A DNA stretch of 64,000 nucleotides, taken from contig NC_089490.1 of NCBI RefSeq assembly GCF_036850765.1, positions 291,010,982 through 291,074,981 of the forward strand, given 5' to 3'. Below are positions 32,255 through 45,211 of the stretch, in pieces. A program made the translations under genes and the position numbers. The number at the start of each line of letters is the position of its first letter. The first letter of the stretch is position 1. Source of the DNA: Saccopteryx bilineata. Lineage: Eukaryota; Chordata; Mammalia; Chiroptera; Emballonuridae. The notes under the pieces were generated by a model that did not search any database, was not told the DNA's origin, and saw only the letters and a program-made list of their open reading frames with translations.

Positions 32255-32652
32255 TATTATTTTTAATTTTTTTACTGAGAGGATGGGAGGGAGAGAGACA
32301 GACGCCTGCATGCACCCTGATAGAGATCCATCTAGCAAGCCAACTCGGGGGTGATGCTCTGCCCCTCTGGGGCCATTGCTGTGTTGGTTAGCAACTGTGC
32401 CTTCTTTTTTGTATTTATTTATTTTTAGTTTCTGAGGTAGATAGAGGTCACAGAGCCATCCTCAGTACCTGAGGCCAACTCACTGGAACCAATTGAGCCA
32501 TGGCGGTGGGAAGGGAAGAAAGAAAGAGAGAAGGAGGAGGTTTAGGGGTGTAGGAAGTAGATGGTCACTTCTGTGTGCCCTGGTCGGGAATCAAACCCAG
32601 GACTTCCACATGTGAGGCCAATGCTCTACCACTAAGTGAACCAGCCAGGGCC
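32255..32652 (-). mobile_element. tRNA-derived SINE (long family), interrupted
   Basis: Minus-strand copy ending 'ccagccagggcc' at the head side. An extra A/T-rich patch (about 32402-32428, 'ttctttttt' and 'gtatttatttattttt') sits in the body where other copies have none, either a small insertion or slippage. It is more diverged than the copy at 61261. Confidence 0.85.
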
Positions 32653-32826
32653 AAAAGAAAATTTAAAATTTATCAAAAGCATGTTAAAAAAATGAAATGT
32701 GTGATTTTTAACTTTTTGCCAAAACCACCAATAAGAAAAATAACCTAACTGTTGTTAATATTTGTAATAATTGAAGTACATATCAAAGTTCAAAAAAGTT
32801 AAATGAGATTGACAAGTGACATAAAC

Positions 32827-32869
32827 TATTATATATATATTATATATATAATATATATATATATATACA
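32827..32869. repeat. (TA)n microsatellite, compound
   Basis: TA runs with phase breaks, followed by 'tacac'. Confidence 0.9.
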
Positions 32870-35800
32870 CAATAAATGAGGAACTTAGGAGAGTTGATTA
32901 GTACATAGTAGATAATTAAAATACTTTTAAAAATATATGGTCATTCAACACAATTCTGTTTGTATATACAACTAAATTTCCCAGTAAAACAAAAAGTAAA
33001 GTACAAATGACACAGTTTGCGTTTCATATTACAGAAGATTTATTCAGGATAATATTTTTTCATTATTGAGAAAAAGTAAAACATTATTTTGGAAACTATC
33101 TCATTTAGGGGCAGTGAGAATAAAGTTACTATGATTGTAATTAACACAGTATATAAAACGATCTGTTCTAACCTAAAAAGGCTGAATTAATTTTGGGTCC
33201 AATTTGAGTAAGATGAAGTATGAGACAATACTATTGTACCAGGAGGTAATCTGCTTTTAAGGAAAAACAATGTAAAAGATACTGAGAGGCCCTTTTATAG
33301 CTGAAGAGGAATATTTTTGACAGTGCTAAAAATCATTGTCTCATCCTTCTAAAAAAAATATAACTGTGTTTTACTGCAACCAATGAATCCTGTCCCTAAC
33401 AAACTCATAAAATATGTTTCCTAATAATTATTCCAAAAATATTACTTACTCAAACAATTGTTAAAATTATTAAATAAAATAATTTTTCAATTTATTTTAC
33501 AAATTGGTAATATCTTATGACACTTTAATTGGTAATTCAGTTAGTTTGCTGGATCATGTTTCTATCTGTTGAGCATCATAAACAGTATTTGGGTTGCAAA
33601 TAGGTATAAACCACAGCCTTGCATCTCCAGGAGTTTATCATCCAATGAATAATTAATATGCTTTAGCATTGTGCCATTGTATAATAAACACCTATGATTG
33701 CTGAATTAGAAACTTTTTCAATTTTCCTTCTCATCTCTGAAGTCTAAGAAGCACTTATTTATATAATAATCTCACTGATGATAGCATAATACTGTATATT
33801 CAACAATTTGCTATTCGTCCAATGCTTTACAGCACAGTAAATATTTCGTGCAATGTTTAATGCAATAAATAATTCTCATAATTCAATGAGAAGAATATTT
33901 ATGCATTTTCTGTGTCTACATTGTTTTCTTTCAGTTGTTTTGTACACTTTCTCACAGCTGGTTCTGTAGACATCATTACCTGCATATTGATTTTTTACTC
34001 AATTTTAAAATGAAATTTGGTGAAATAGATAATTTAATGTTAGTCAAACAAAGAAGTCTATGTACTGGAACTGATTAAAGTGTTACATTCAAAGGATTCC
34101 TAAACTGTTAAGGAATTTAAGAAGCAAACATTATATGTAACTCAGAAAAATCAAAGTTTTCTACTGTTTTAAATGGAGCTTATTCTTTCTCATTTCCTAG
34201 CCTCCACAAAGAATATGCAGTAACTAGGTTCAACTTCAATTATGTATTGAAAATTTTGTCTGAGGATATTATCTATTACTCTCTTAAAACACATTGTATT
34301 CCATATATCCTAGTTTAAGTGACTAAAATCCTGCCCAATCCTTTCTATATGGTCAGTTTATGGACATCTTTCTAAAATCCAAGGTTCTCAAGAACTGTGA
34401 TTCTATGTAACCCTTTTTCAGTAGACTTCAAAAGAGGATGAGGTTCAATTGAAGACCTGTGGTGTTTAGTTACCTATATACGATCCCTGATGTTTTCCTG
34501 ACCATTTCAATTCTACGATGATGGTGTTGGAATGACATAAGACACATTTAATCTATAATTGAACAATATTAAATTTTTATCAAACTATTCTGAAATAATT
34601 TACCCTTACTGTCACTACCCAGGTGGACAGAAATATGTAACCTATTGTGTCACAACACACACACACACATATGACAAGATATAGTTTTCTCCATTATTAA
34701 CTATAAGAAGTCCTTCCAAGTTCCACACTGAATGTGGATTGCAGGGCTGGAAATGAAAGCTTTGGGAGTTAGATTATAAAATTGTATGCACCTTTTAATT
34801 TCCTCAATTTATAATTGCTGTGCTATGCTGAAAACAAAATTTCACAAACAGTTCCTAGTAACTATACTACATCTTATCCATCATCAGTATGTCCCTCTCA
34901 CCATAGTGAAATATTTGCCTCTCGGCTACAAATTCCTTCAATAATATGGACATGGACATTCAGTAATGACTATCAAATCTGGAGGCTGCCAACTTCTTAC
35001 TTCATTTCTGTCTTCTCTCTAGCATTTAAAGACTGTTTTTTTAATAGTATTTATATATTATACAAAAAGAAAAAGAACCATTCTTAGATCGAAGTGACAG
35101 GGTTTAAGAAAGGCCATGTACTTGATATCTAAATCTATAAAAAAATAATATTTTATACCGGTTCTTTCATCATACTACTCTGTTTCTCATTTATATCCTA
35201 CAAATGGAGTTTTTTTATTTAAAAGTAACATATTCTCTTTCATAATCTTTGGTGTGCTAGTTAAGGAAGTGTTTTGTTTAAAGTGTAATGTCAAATGTAT
35301 GATTCTGTTTGGAGTTCAAAGATATAGCAATTTTCTGAATAGATGTTCTCAGAATGAATTATTATTGTTTCTCTGTGTGTTGTATTATAATTATAGATGT
35401 AAAGATATAAAACAAGGTCGATACTGAGCAAGGAGACAAGAACTAGAACAATATTAATGAATTATGATATAGAGTGCTATTCAAATATAGATTATTAAAA
35501 CAGTTGGAATAGTTTAATAACTATAGAAGATTTATTAATTTAGATAAATTTTAATAACAAATAGCATTACACAAATAATTGAATGCAGCACAAATGGACT
35601 AAAAATGAGTATAGTTTAAATTAATAAAAAAGATTGTATGTGTGTGCAGTTTTGTATCATTATTATTGAAGATTAGGAGATATTGGATTTAACTAAAAAA
35701 GAATTATAACTTATTTACAATCATTTAAGATAAGCTGAAGAACCATAGGAATATTTACTCTTTAAAAACAAAGTATAAATAATTGAAATTATTCACTACT

Positions 35801-38034
35801 TTTTTCAAATATATTATGAATAATTTAAAATTTAATGTTTATACTTGAGATAAATAAAAGTAGACTATGCGATCTATTTTTTAAGTTGTCAATTAAAAGT
35901 AAAACAAAATATACAAAATAATCAGCCCCTCACTGACTAGTAGAATGTTATAAAGCTAACATAATAGTTTATGTACCCACTGAAGAATCATACAACTATT
36001 TTTTTACTACACTTTAGTTATAGTTAAGCTTACAACTTAAAGTCAGTTCACTGAATTTATGTGTGACCAGGATACTGTAATCACCTATCATTTCTTACAA
36101 AGATATAAAACAATTAATTAAATATTCTTAAAGTTTGTATCTAGTGTTAATATTTCATTACTTGCTAACTTGCTAAATAGTTGTATGACATAATATAAAT
36201 TTCATATTTTTTAGATTTTAAAAGTAATATAATTACCAAGACTTTATAAACAATGGATTGGTATATTTTTGCTTTCCATTTTTTAATAAATATAATCTGT
36301 TCTTTTTAAAAATTAAGATAAATTTTATTTTAGATCCATCCACACTGATGCTTGCAGTTCAATTTCATTTATCCATTTTCCCAAGTCCATACTTTTCTAT
36401 TATATGGCTGGACCATATTGTAGTTTTCTATTATATTAATATTTATTTATAGAATATTTCCTTTCTACCCAGCCTTTTAAAAATTAACAATAGATTTTGG
36501 CATATTGACATTATGTATATCTGTGTGTGTATGTGTGTTCACCTCTGTCACTGGTTTAACAAACTATAATTTAATAATTATTTGTAATTTCTGGCATGAC
36601 ATGCCACTTAATATGTTCAATCTCATGATTATTATCTTGGTTACAATTCAATTCTTGCTACCCTTTATGAAATTTAAATTCAGTCTCTCACACCCTATTA
36701 AAGTCCTGTTGAAATTTTTATTTTAATGTGACTGTTGCATAGATCTTATTGTTCATGCTGCGAGCACTGTTTAGGATATGTTGGAATATATTCACTACAT
36801 CTTTGAATGACATCTCCAAATTGCCACCCAAAATAATTTTACAAATTTCAAAACTATCAAAAGTGTGAAAGTTTCCATTGTTTCAATAATTAAAATTTTA
36901 AAATGTACCTCAAATAGATTTATTGGAATTTATTCAACAGCTTGTGTATCAAACCATTGCCCAGGTAGGTCTCTTCCGAGAAATGTATGGTCATATGTTT
37001 TGCCCCAAATTTCTCAAATTTCAAAAGGATCATTCACTTTTTTTGTCTTAAATAATTGATTTCCTTTTATAGTCTAAATAATTAGCTATATCTTTCTGTT
37101 CCTAGTTTCTAAAATTTTACTTTGTTCATGTTTCACTTTGCTATTCAAATATTTAATGTTAATATGTTCAAATTTCTATTATATTTCTGTGTGGTTTGTA
37201 ATTGTTGTGTTATTATGAAATCTTTCTCTAATTAAAACTATTAGTTTATATTTTTATATATGTTTCAAAAATTCTTTTACATTTTGTAAGGAAAACCCTG
37301 TAAGGTATTATGATGTATAAGTGAACTAGGAACCACATATTTTTCTAGCTAGATAACCAACTATCACAAAATCATGGGTTCTTCTTATTCAATTGAAATT
37401 ATTATTTATATAATTTATTATATTTTGTTATACATGTGGGATAATTTCTGATTGTATCTTATTTCTATTCTGATACTAATCTGCATAATTAAGAAAACTT
37501 TTAACAAGTCATAGTACTATATGTGTTTAAGCAAGTACCAGCCTACCCACCCATGCCCCAGAACTGCAAGCTTGTTCAGTTTTTTATGTAATTTTATCAC
37601 TTGGAATGAAACATACTAATTCTTTCTACCTCATTGGTTAATATTTTAGATTACTGCTTTTTTTGTCACTTAAGGAAGATTTGGTGAAAAAACAATAAAC
37701 ATAAGTACTGTTGGCATATCATAATATTTAGGTAAATATTATAAACAGCATATTATGTCATGATATATAACTTTAAATAGTTTTAGTAGGGAATATAATA
37801 TTAAAACATAAGACAGTATATTTGAATGTTTATTTTAGATATTTAAATTGTTAAATATCTTATTTTATTTATTACACTAATAGTATCTAAAATCTCTCAT
37901 TGCACAGTCATAATTATTCATTTAGCATATATTTATAACATGTAAAACTGATGATTCAAAGATTGAATATTTTTAATGTTTATGCTACACTGTAAGTTGC
38001 CATTTTAATTATTTTATTTTTAGTATTATTTATT
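32870..38034. other. Unique AT-rich DNA
   Basis: About 5 kb with no coding signal, no young repeat and no RNA gene I recognise. A short (AC)n lies at 34655-34668. The part at 36690-37300 may be an ancient LINE remnant but is too diverged to call. Confidence 0.45.
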
Positions 38035-38360
38035 TATTTTTATTTTTTATAGCACATGTGTGAGAGAGAAATGGGCAGGAAGGGAGATTAGAAGCATCAA
38101 TTCAATGTTGTAGCAACTTAGTTGCTCATTGATTGCTTCCTCACATATGCCTTGACGAGATCAGGGCTCCAGCTGAGCCAGTGACCTTCTTGCTCAAGCC
38201 AGTAACTTTGAGCTTCAAGCCAGCGACCTTTGGGCTCTAGCCAGTGACCATGGGGGCATGTCTATAAACCCATGCTCAAGACGGTGACCTCAGGGTTTTG
38301 AACCTGATCCTCAGCATCCCAGGTCAATGCTCTATCCACTGTGCCACTGCTTGGTTAGGC
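38035..38360 (-). mobile_element. Long tRNA-derived SINE with internal tandem repeats
   Basis: On the minus strand the head is 'ggcacagtggatagagc'-like (here 'gtggcacagtggatagagca'), followed by repeated 'gctggcttgagc'-type units. On the plus strand these are seen as 'agccagtgac', 'agccagtaac', 'agccagcgac' and 'agccagtgac' at 38190-38250. The tail is A/T-rich at 38030. Same family as 62293-62657. Confidence 0.85.
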
Positions 38361-39104
38361 TGTAATTATAATTTTAAATATACATCATCAGATGTTCAAA
38401 TTACTGTAAAAATTTTCAAATTCACACTTGTCCAACATATGACCCATTATCCACATAATAGCCAAAAAGATTAAAAGTATATAAGTGAGGTCATGTCACA
38501 TTCTTTCTAAAATGGACAATGTCTCCCTATTATAGCTTATATGAAATCCAAACCACTTTTTGTGATCTATATATATAATGACCTACCTGTTTTCCTCTCC
38601 AACCATTTCTTGAGTTCTCATCCCCTGTAAATTAGTCTCCTGAATTTAAAAAAAATACCATACATCACATGTCCTTTTTTATCCCATGTATAGAATACTC
38701 ATCTTCCAGAATTTTATGTGACTATTTTTTTCTATAATTTATATCTCAGTTCAAAATCAACACATAGAGAGGTATTTTGATGACTTCTCTAAATTAGCTT
38801 CTTCCCTAATAATCTGTAACATTAGTCTCTTCTGCGTTTAATCATATTGTTTACAGACACTAAAATTTTATATGTGATTATTATTTCCCTCTTCCAATAA
38901 TAGCATAAGCTTTTCATTAATGTAGTCTAATGTATTCAGTAATGACTATAATATGGGTGATCTTCAGAAAATATTTTAATGAACCCAAATACAAGATCAC
39001 ACATCCAAAAAAGGTTTCAAGATAAATTTTTTCATACAGTATTTGCCAAAAGAAAATTTTAAAAAAGAAGTAAACAAATTATATATATATATATATATAT
39101 AATG

Positions 39105-39160
<56 letters not shown>

Positions 39161-40576
39161 TATGGTGTGCAAACTGGCATTGGCCACTGGCTATGTACTT
39201 TATTTTTCCTCTAATTATTAATCTTTGTATGATGATACAAAGGATACAACATATGGAAACTAAAATGAAAATCATCAGTTTTACATAGTAGGTAATACAC
39301 TCCTGGGCCCAAAACAATGACTGCATTTAGAAAACTCAAATAGACTTACTTATTCATATTGGAGATGATCTATTTTGATAACTGTGGTAAGAATAATTCT
39401 TTATAGTTAATCATAGTTTCACTACCATATTGAAAGAATACCTACTTATCAATGGAAATTTATCTTTATGCAAGAACAAATGCTATATAGAGATTTTATA
39501 TAGATTGAGATAATTTGAGATGAGTAAAGAGAAGATGGTGCATTACCTTAAAAATATTTTAGAATTAATTACATAGAAACATATTAGTTATTTTAATAAA
39601 AAAGCTATAATCATGACACCACATTCTAAAGCACATATCACCATTTAGCATATTAATAATGTACATTATACACACATGAATATACCCATATAGCTATATA
39701 TATATATATATGTAGACAAGTTTATACACATGTATATATAAACATATATATCATGTATCAAAAACTATCTTGTAACTTAAACTATATACATATCGGCTAA
39801 CAAATAGTTTCACAAGAGAAAAAAAAGTTTCTGAAATAACAAGCTAAAATATTAGTGTGGTTTTCCTTGTGTTGTGACATTATAGAGAATGATTTTAAAG
39901 GTTTATATTTTCACTGTATTTTCTATATTCTTTATTATTTAAATTAGTTTTATAATAATTTTATGTAAAATTATAAATTACCTATTTGCTAGTATAACAA
40001 AATATAATCCTTAACTTTAATCTTGTTTTTGTTTTAGCATGCATAATATACTGGCATATTTTGCTATGATTACAAAACATCGTGTGTAGTAAGCTTTTAA
40101 AGCACAAAGAAATGCTTTTGAAATGTGATTTGTTCTATGTTTGAATGGGAATAAAAATTGAGCACAGTTAACTGTCTATCCACACTGACTCTAAATAGGA
40201 TGGGTTTCAATTTTTGTCTAATATAGTTTAAATTGTAGACTGTCACAGATAATAGGAAATTTATTTATGTGATTGACAGTTTTAAAAAGCAATTACAAAC
40301 CATGTAACACCAACCGGATTAACAATGGAGCCAAGAAGAAGATAAAAGTTCTCAGTCTTTACATGGCTTATTATTGACTCAGCAAGGGAGATTCAGTGAA
40401 AATGTAATCATATAACTCATTATATTATAATATATATGATAAAATGGTTGCTGTGTTTGTGCTGGTAGGGGACTGAAAGGGTCAAATCCAGTATTTGTGA
40501 CATTTAATGAGGGATGTATAGACTGTTGAGAAATAATTATTAGTATATGCTTAGAATAATTGCCACTTCAGAAGTA
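38361..40576. other. Unique AT-rich DNA with microsatellites
   Basis: No gene. Dinucleotide runs are listed separately. Confidence 0.45.
39080..39161. repeat. Compound (TA)n-(TG)n-(TA)n microsatellite
   Basis: TA run, 'aatgc', TA run, about 14 GT units, then a further TA run. The outer TA parts can pair with each other. Confidence 0.95.
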
Positions 40577-40589
40577 GAGATAGATAGAT

Positions 40590-40628
<39 letters not shown>

Positions 40629-40662
40629 GATAGATAGAAAATAGATAGATGATAGATAGATA
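40577..40662. repeat. (GATA)n microsatellite
   Basis: About 80 bp of gata/atag tetranucleotides with three 'gatgata' interruptions. Confidence 0.95.
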
Positions 40663-42163
40663 CATGACAAACAGAAAGAGACAATCATACATTCAGTTAT
40701 ACTAAAAATTTTACATGTCTTTTTTTCTTAGTTTAAATAAGACAGAAACATTTGACTGTTTCTCTTAATTTTTCTCTTAATTGATATACAATAAATATAA
40801 ATAGAAAAATAGAATAAGTTATAAGCTTTTGGTTTCATAATTATTAACCATATTTTACCAAATGCATGCACTAAACTTTAAAAATTATTTTAAAAATATG
40901 CCATAAAATAAATTTGTGATAGAAAACTTGGACATGACTTTAAATTGAAAAGTTAAAGACAACAGCATATCAAGGTAATTTTACAACATCTATGTACAAT
41001 TGAGACATAAACTAAACTATGCAAAATATAGTCCACATTTTAAGTTCTTTTAAAGTAAATGTAAATAGAATCCTTTCCAAGTTACTTTTAAAAGCAATTA
41101 TTCATAACTTGAATAAATATCAAGTGGTGAAGAAAACATACTAGGTTACAAAATATATCAAATCACTTATGAAAACATTGAAAAGTCAGTGATATAGCAC
41201 TATCTTTGACTATGTTAAGGAAATTAGTATTTGTAGATCAATACTAATGAATGAAACTTTTCTATAAAGCCTCAAAGCTTATCTTGAATGGCAAACAGTC
41301 TAATTACAATAGTGTAAGAGGTTTTTCTCTATTGCACGCAGTACTTTCCCTTGCCACTTTGAAACCACCTGTTAAAAGAGAAAAAACAAAAGCTATACTT
41401 AAGTCTTTATAGTTCCAAAGATGTACACAGAGTACCTTGATAGTTCAGATTTTCTCCCTAGTTGGCATTACTTTAAGGTCCTAGTGCCTTGAAAGACATA
41501 CACAAATTAAAAATTTCTGTGTGTTAACAGAGTATACACATTTATTATCCTAAAGCCACAGTGTTCTTCAGATGATAGTAATTTTCAAGATACTTTGTTT
41601 TCCCTCCCAGTTTGTTTAAATAAATAACATCATCATAACATTTTCACTAACATTTTCACTCCTAATTTCCAATATGTAGTCAAAAGCCTTAAAAAAAAAC
41701 AAATGACTTCCAGCTTTCAGTACTGCATGTAAGGACCTTGGAAGTAGCACTTCATCTGAACAACATAAAAAGTTGAACTGCAACCAGCAACATTTCTGGG
41801 ATCCCTAAGATCCAGCAGGACACAGGAAGGACAAGGGCTGCCTCTAAGAGGGTAGAGATATGCAAGTAAATACAGGGAGTTAGGACTTACCAGAGCAGAC
41901 TCACAAGCAGAAGCCTCCTCAGGAACCAGTGTCTGGAGAGCAAAGCAGGGACTGTCACTGACAAATCTCTGGGGGCTCAGTGCTGAAAACATTAAAAGTT
42001 TAACTACAAAGAGCACGAGTCATGAAAGGGGGCCCATAATATAATGGGATTTGTCTCCAAAAGTAAACCAAATTATCATAGTAAATAATTGAGAAAAATC
42101 AACTCATGTTCTCAGGTGGAGGAGAGGGAAAGTAATCATTTCAAAATACTCAGAGCACTGGGA
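40663..42163. other. AT-rich DNA; 41700-42050 less AT-rich
   Basis: No gene. The 350 bp around 41700-42050 has a different base composition from its surroundings and could be an old repeat I do not recognise. Confidence 0.4.
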
Positions 42164-42338
42164 CCAGGCCAGGTAGGTGAACTGGTTGGAATGTCCTCCC
42201 CACCAGCTGAGATTGTGGGGTCATCCTGGGTTGGGGAACACACAAGAAACAACCAATGATGGCATAAATAGGTGGAACAGCAAGTCCATGTCCCTCTCTT
42301 TCTTTCTCTCGTTCTTTCTGGTGCTGTCTCTCCCCTTT

Positions 42339-42395
<57 letters not shown>

Positions 42396-42400
42396 AAAGA
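42164..42400 (+). mobile_element. Degenerate tRNA-derived SINE ending in (CT)n
   Basis: A tRNA-like head ('gtgaactggttggaatgtc' and 'ttgtggggtc'), a short body, then pyrimidine-rich sequence into a 50-bp CT run (42341-42390) and 'aaattaaag'. The layout matches the shorter bat SINEs, but the boxes are decayed. Confidence 0.55.
42341..42390. repeat. (CT)n microsatellite
   Basis: About 24 uninterrupted CT units, probably expanded from the SINE pyrimidine tract. Confidence 0.95.
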
Positions 42401-42475
42401 AATACTCAGAGAGCTCTGTTTACAAGGCCTTCCCTCAAGGGCAACTGGTTAACTAGATCCTGAACTGCTGAAGTG

Positions 42476-43190
42476 CAATAGTCTCTCTCCTTATCCACAG
42501 GGGATACGTTCCAAGACCCCAGGTGAATACCTAAAACAGTATAGTACTAAATTCCATAGACAATATGCTTTTCCTATATGTACATACCTATGACAAAATT
42601 TAATTCATAAATTAGACATTGTAATCGCTTCTCAGTCTTTTGGCTAAGATCAAGTGTATTATTTGTACTTATCGGTTTAATAAATTAGGCACAGTAAGAG
42701 ATTAACAATAGTAATAAAATAGACCAGTGTACTGTAATAAATGTTATGTGAATGGGATCTCTCTAAATATCGCAGTGTACTGTACTTATCCTTCTTCTTG
42801 TGATGATGTGACATGCTTATTAAGTCAAAAACTTTTACCTTTTCACTTAATGGAAGCACTGCACAGCTTCTCTTTTGCATATCTGAATTGCAAGCATTAC
42901 TATTCTAAATAAGGGTTACTTTGAACATCAGCTCAGGGATTTCAGGACAGTCAATCTGATAATGGAGATAGCTACCAAGTGACTAAAGGGTGTGGAATAC
43001 ATGCAGAATGGACACGCTGGGCAGAGTGAGACTGCGCAAGATTTCACCACGTTATTCAGAGAAGCACACAATTTAAACTTTATGAATTGTTCATTTATGC
43101 AATTTTTCTGCATTTAACATTTTCAGATGGCAGTTGAACTCTGGTAACTGAAACAACTGACCACAAAATAGCAGATAAGTTAGGCTATTG
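42476..43190 (+). mobile_element. Non-autonomous pogo/Tigger-like DNA transposon
   Basis: Ends are inverted repeats: caatagtctctctccttatc on the left; the right end read inverted is caatagcctaacttatc. A TA follows the right end. Internal landmarks 'ggggatacgttccaagacccc', 'ggcacagtaagagattaac' and 'gatgatgtgaca' recall a mammalian pogo-type element as I remember it. Diverged and non-coding. A U2 fragment is inserted in it (42624-42681). Confidence 0.65.
42624..42681 (+). pseudogene. U2 snRNA pseudogene, 5' fragment (58 nt)
   Basis: Matches the 5' end of U2 snRNA (atcgcttctc, ttttggctaagatcaagtg, then 'gtttaata' where the Sm-proximal part would continue) with a few changes. Truncated after about 58 nt, before the Sm site, and with no snRNA promoter, so not functional. 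It is flanked by an imperfect repeat (aaattagacattgt at 42609-42622, aaattaggcacagt after it), consistent with L1-mediated insertion into the pogo-like element. Confidence 0.85.
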
Positions 43191-43289
43191 TATTATCAGA
43201 GTTTAACTGAGCTGGGGGAAGTGGGGAAGGGAAATACCCAACCCAGCCAATTTTAGCCATTCCTGCTCATCTAAGAAGGAGAAAACAAA

Positions 43290-44135
43290 ATTGAGTAGTT
43301 CTTGGAAAGTCTCTCCCATCCTTTTCTGTGACTTCAATTATATGTATATTAAGTACATTACTCTGTCTCATATATCTTTTATACTATTTTTCTTTTTCTG
43401 TATTTTCTATCCTTTTGATATTTTTGCTTTCAATCAACAGATTTATGCTTATCTAGCATTTGGTTCAAGAATCCTCTTTTATGCTATAAACAATTTACTG
43501 TGTTTTTTAATAACAAATGCTGATTTGGTTCTAGAACTTACATTTAGTACTTTGTATAATTTCTCTTCTATTGTAACATTCCCATTCATCATATACATTT
43601 TTTTCTTTTTTTAAAATTTTTATTAATTTTAATGGGGAGACATCAATAAATCAGGGTACATCTGTTCAAAGAAAACATGTCCAGGTTATCTTGTCATTCA
43701 ATTATGTTGCATACCCATCACCCAAAGTCAGATTGTCCTCCATCACCTTCTATCTATTATAGTTTTCTTTGTGCCCCTTCCCTTCTCCATTCCCCTCCCC
43801 CCCTGTAACCCCCACACTCTTGTCCAGGTCTCTTAGTCTCATTTTTATGTGCCACCTGTATATGGAATCATGCAGTTCTTAGTTTTTTCTGATTTACTTA
43901 TTTCACTCCGTATAATGTTATTAAGATCCAACCATTTTGTTGTAAATGATCCGATGTTATCATATACATTTAAAAAAAATTTCCTGTTCATTTTCAAATC
44001 CATGTATGATAAATTTAGTGTCACTGACATTGCATTTTGTCTCTAGTGCCTGTTGTTTTGTTTTTATGTTGTTGTTGTTTTTCTCTTGGTCTTCTTTATT
44101 GTATACCTCGGCATTTATGTTTTAGTGTTGGGTAC
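43290..44135 (-). repeat. Probable ancient LINE remnant, split by a young L1
   Basis: T-rich sequence of the kind seen in antisense old LINE coding regions on both sides of the L1 at 43601. Too diverged for a family call. Confidence 0.3.
43601..43958 (-). mobile_element. Young 5'-truncated L1, 358 bp
   Basis: L1 3' UTR and last bases of ORF2 on the minus strand, close to the copies at 2510 and 5191 ('catcaataaatcagggtaca', C-rich tract, 'tttacttatttcactccgta'). Perfect 13-bp TSD atcatatacattt at 43588-43600 and 43959-43971. Confidence 0.93.
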
Positions 44136-44139
44136 TACT

Positions 44140-44632
44140 CTATTAGTCAGGATTCTCCAGAGAAACAGAACTAACTAGATATTGATCTATCTATCTATCT
44201 ATCTATCATCTATCTATCTATCTACCTATCTATCTATCTACCTACCCAGATTTATTTGAAGAATTGGCTCATGTGATTCTGGGATGTGAGGACTGACAAG
44301 TCCAAAATCTATAGAGTATAGCAGGAAGCTAGAAATCCAGGTAAGAGCTGATGATTTATCCTTGGGGCAGAATTTCTCCTCCTCCTCTTCCTCCTTCTTC
44401 TCTTTCTCCTTCAGAAAAGATCCATGTTTGTTCTTAAGCCTTCAACTAATTGTATGATATTCACCCACATTACTGAGGAAGATTTCATTTTCTAAAAATC
44501 AAATTATTATAAATGTTAATTATAATTAAACAACATCTACCTTCACTGCAACATGTACACTAGCACTTCATTAAACACAGGGTACCAGAGAATAGTTGAG
44601 TTAACACATAAAATTAACCATCAGAATTATGT
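44140..44632 (-). repeat. Ancient L1 3' UTR (L1M-type)
   Basis: 'attagtcaggattctccaga', 'aattggctcatgtgattctg', 'aagtccaaaatctatag', 'gccttcaactaattg', 'acacataaaattaaccatca' follow, in order, an old mammalian L1 3' end as I remember it. A (TATC)n run sits where that family has TA-rich repeats. Confidence 0.6.
44183..44247. repeat. (ATCT)n microsatellite
   Basis: About 60 bp of atct/acct tetranucleotides within the old L1 3' UTR. Confidence 0.95.
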
Positions 44633-45211
44633 ATGAAAAATAATAAAAGCTTCCAATGATGCTTTTATCTGGTAGAGGAGTTAACCTTTTAATTGGATCA
44701 ACAGCAAGGCTGAGAGAAGATTAAATTATACTGATTTGAGGCAGAGTAACAATCTTTGAGTGTTAACTCTAACATATTAATATTGGTTCTTGGTCTTTAG
44801 CATTGTGAAAATGTCAACAAATCCATCTTCCTTTCATATTTATTCATCTTGACTTTTAACATGTTGACTTGCACAACTTAAAAATTCGGCAAATGGCTCA
44901 AGAGAAACTGACTATTCTGCTCATATCGTTGTACCTCTGTGCTCCAAAATGTGGCTACTACATCAAATTGTTTACTTGAATAGTCTAAAACACTAAAATC
45001 TGTCCTCCAATCAATGAAAATTAAGAAATATCTTCCAACTTTCCTGCCTCTAGGCTTTATTGCCAGTATTTTCAACTACTCATTCCATATGAAACATAGT
45101 AATAACCCCTCAGGAATAAAAGAAAAAAAAACATTCTTCTTTATTTCCTTTTATCTAGGATCTTATATCATTAAGTCTTGATTGCCAGAGCAGTTTTACA
45201 ATGGACTTTTT

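Noticed and set aside
40577..40662. CRISPR-like or structured repeat array
   Set aside because: Plain GATA tetranucleotide microsatellite with no spacers.
41717..42016. 99-codon minus-strand frame with Cys- and Ser-rich sequence
   Set aside because: No recognisable domain, no splice or promoter context, and the composition suggests an old repeat.
42624..42681. Functional U2 snRNA gene
   Set aside because: Truncated after about 58 nt, mutated, no Sm site and no snRNA promoter element upstream.
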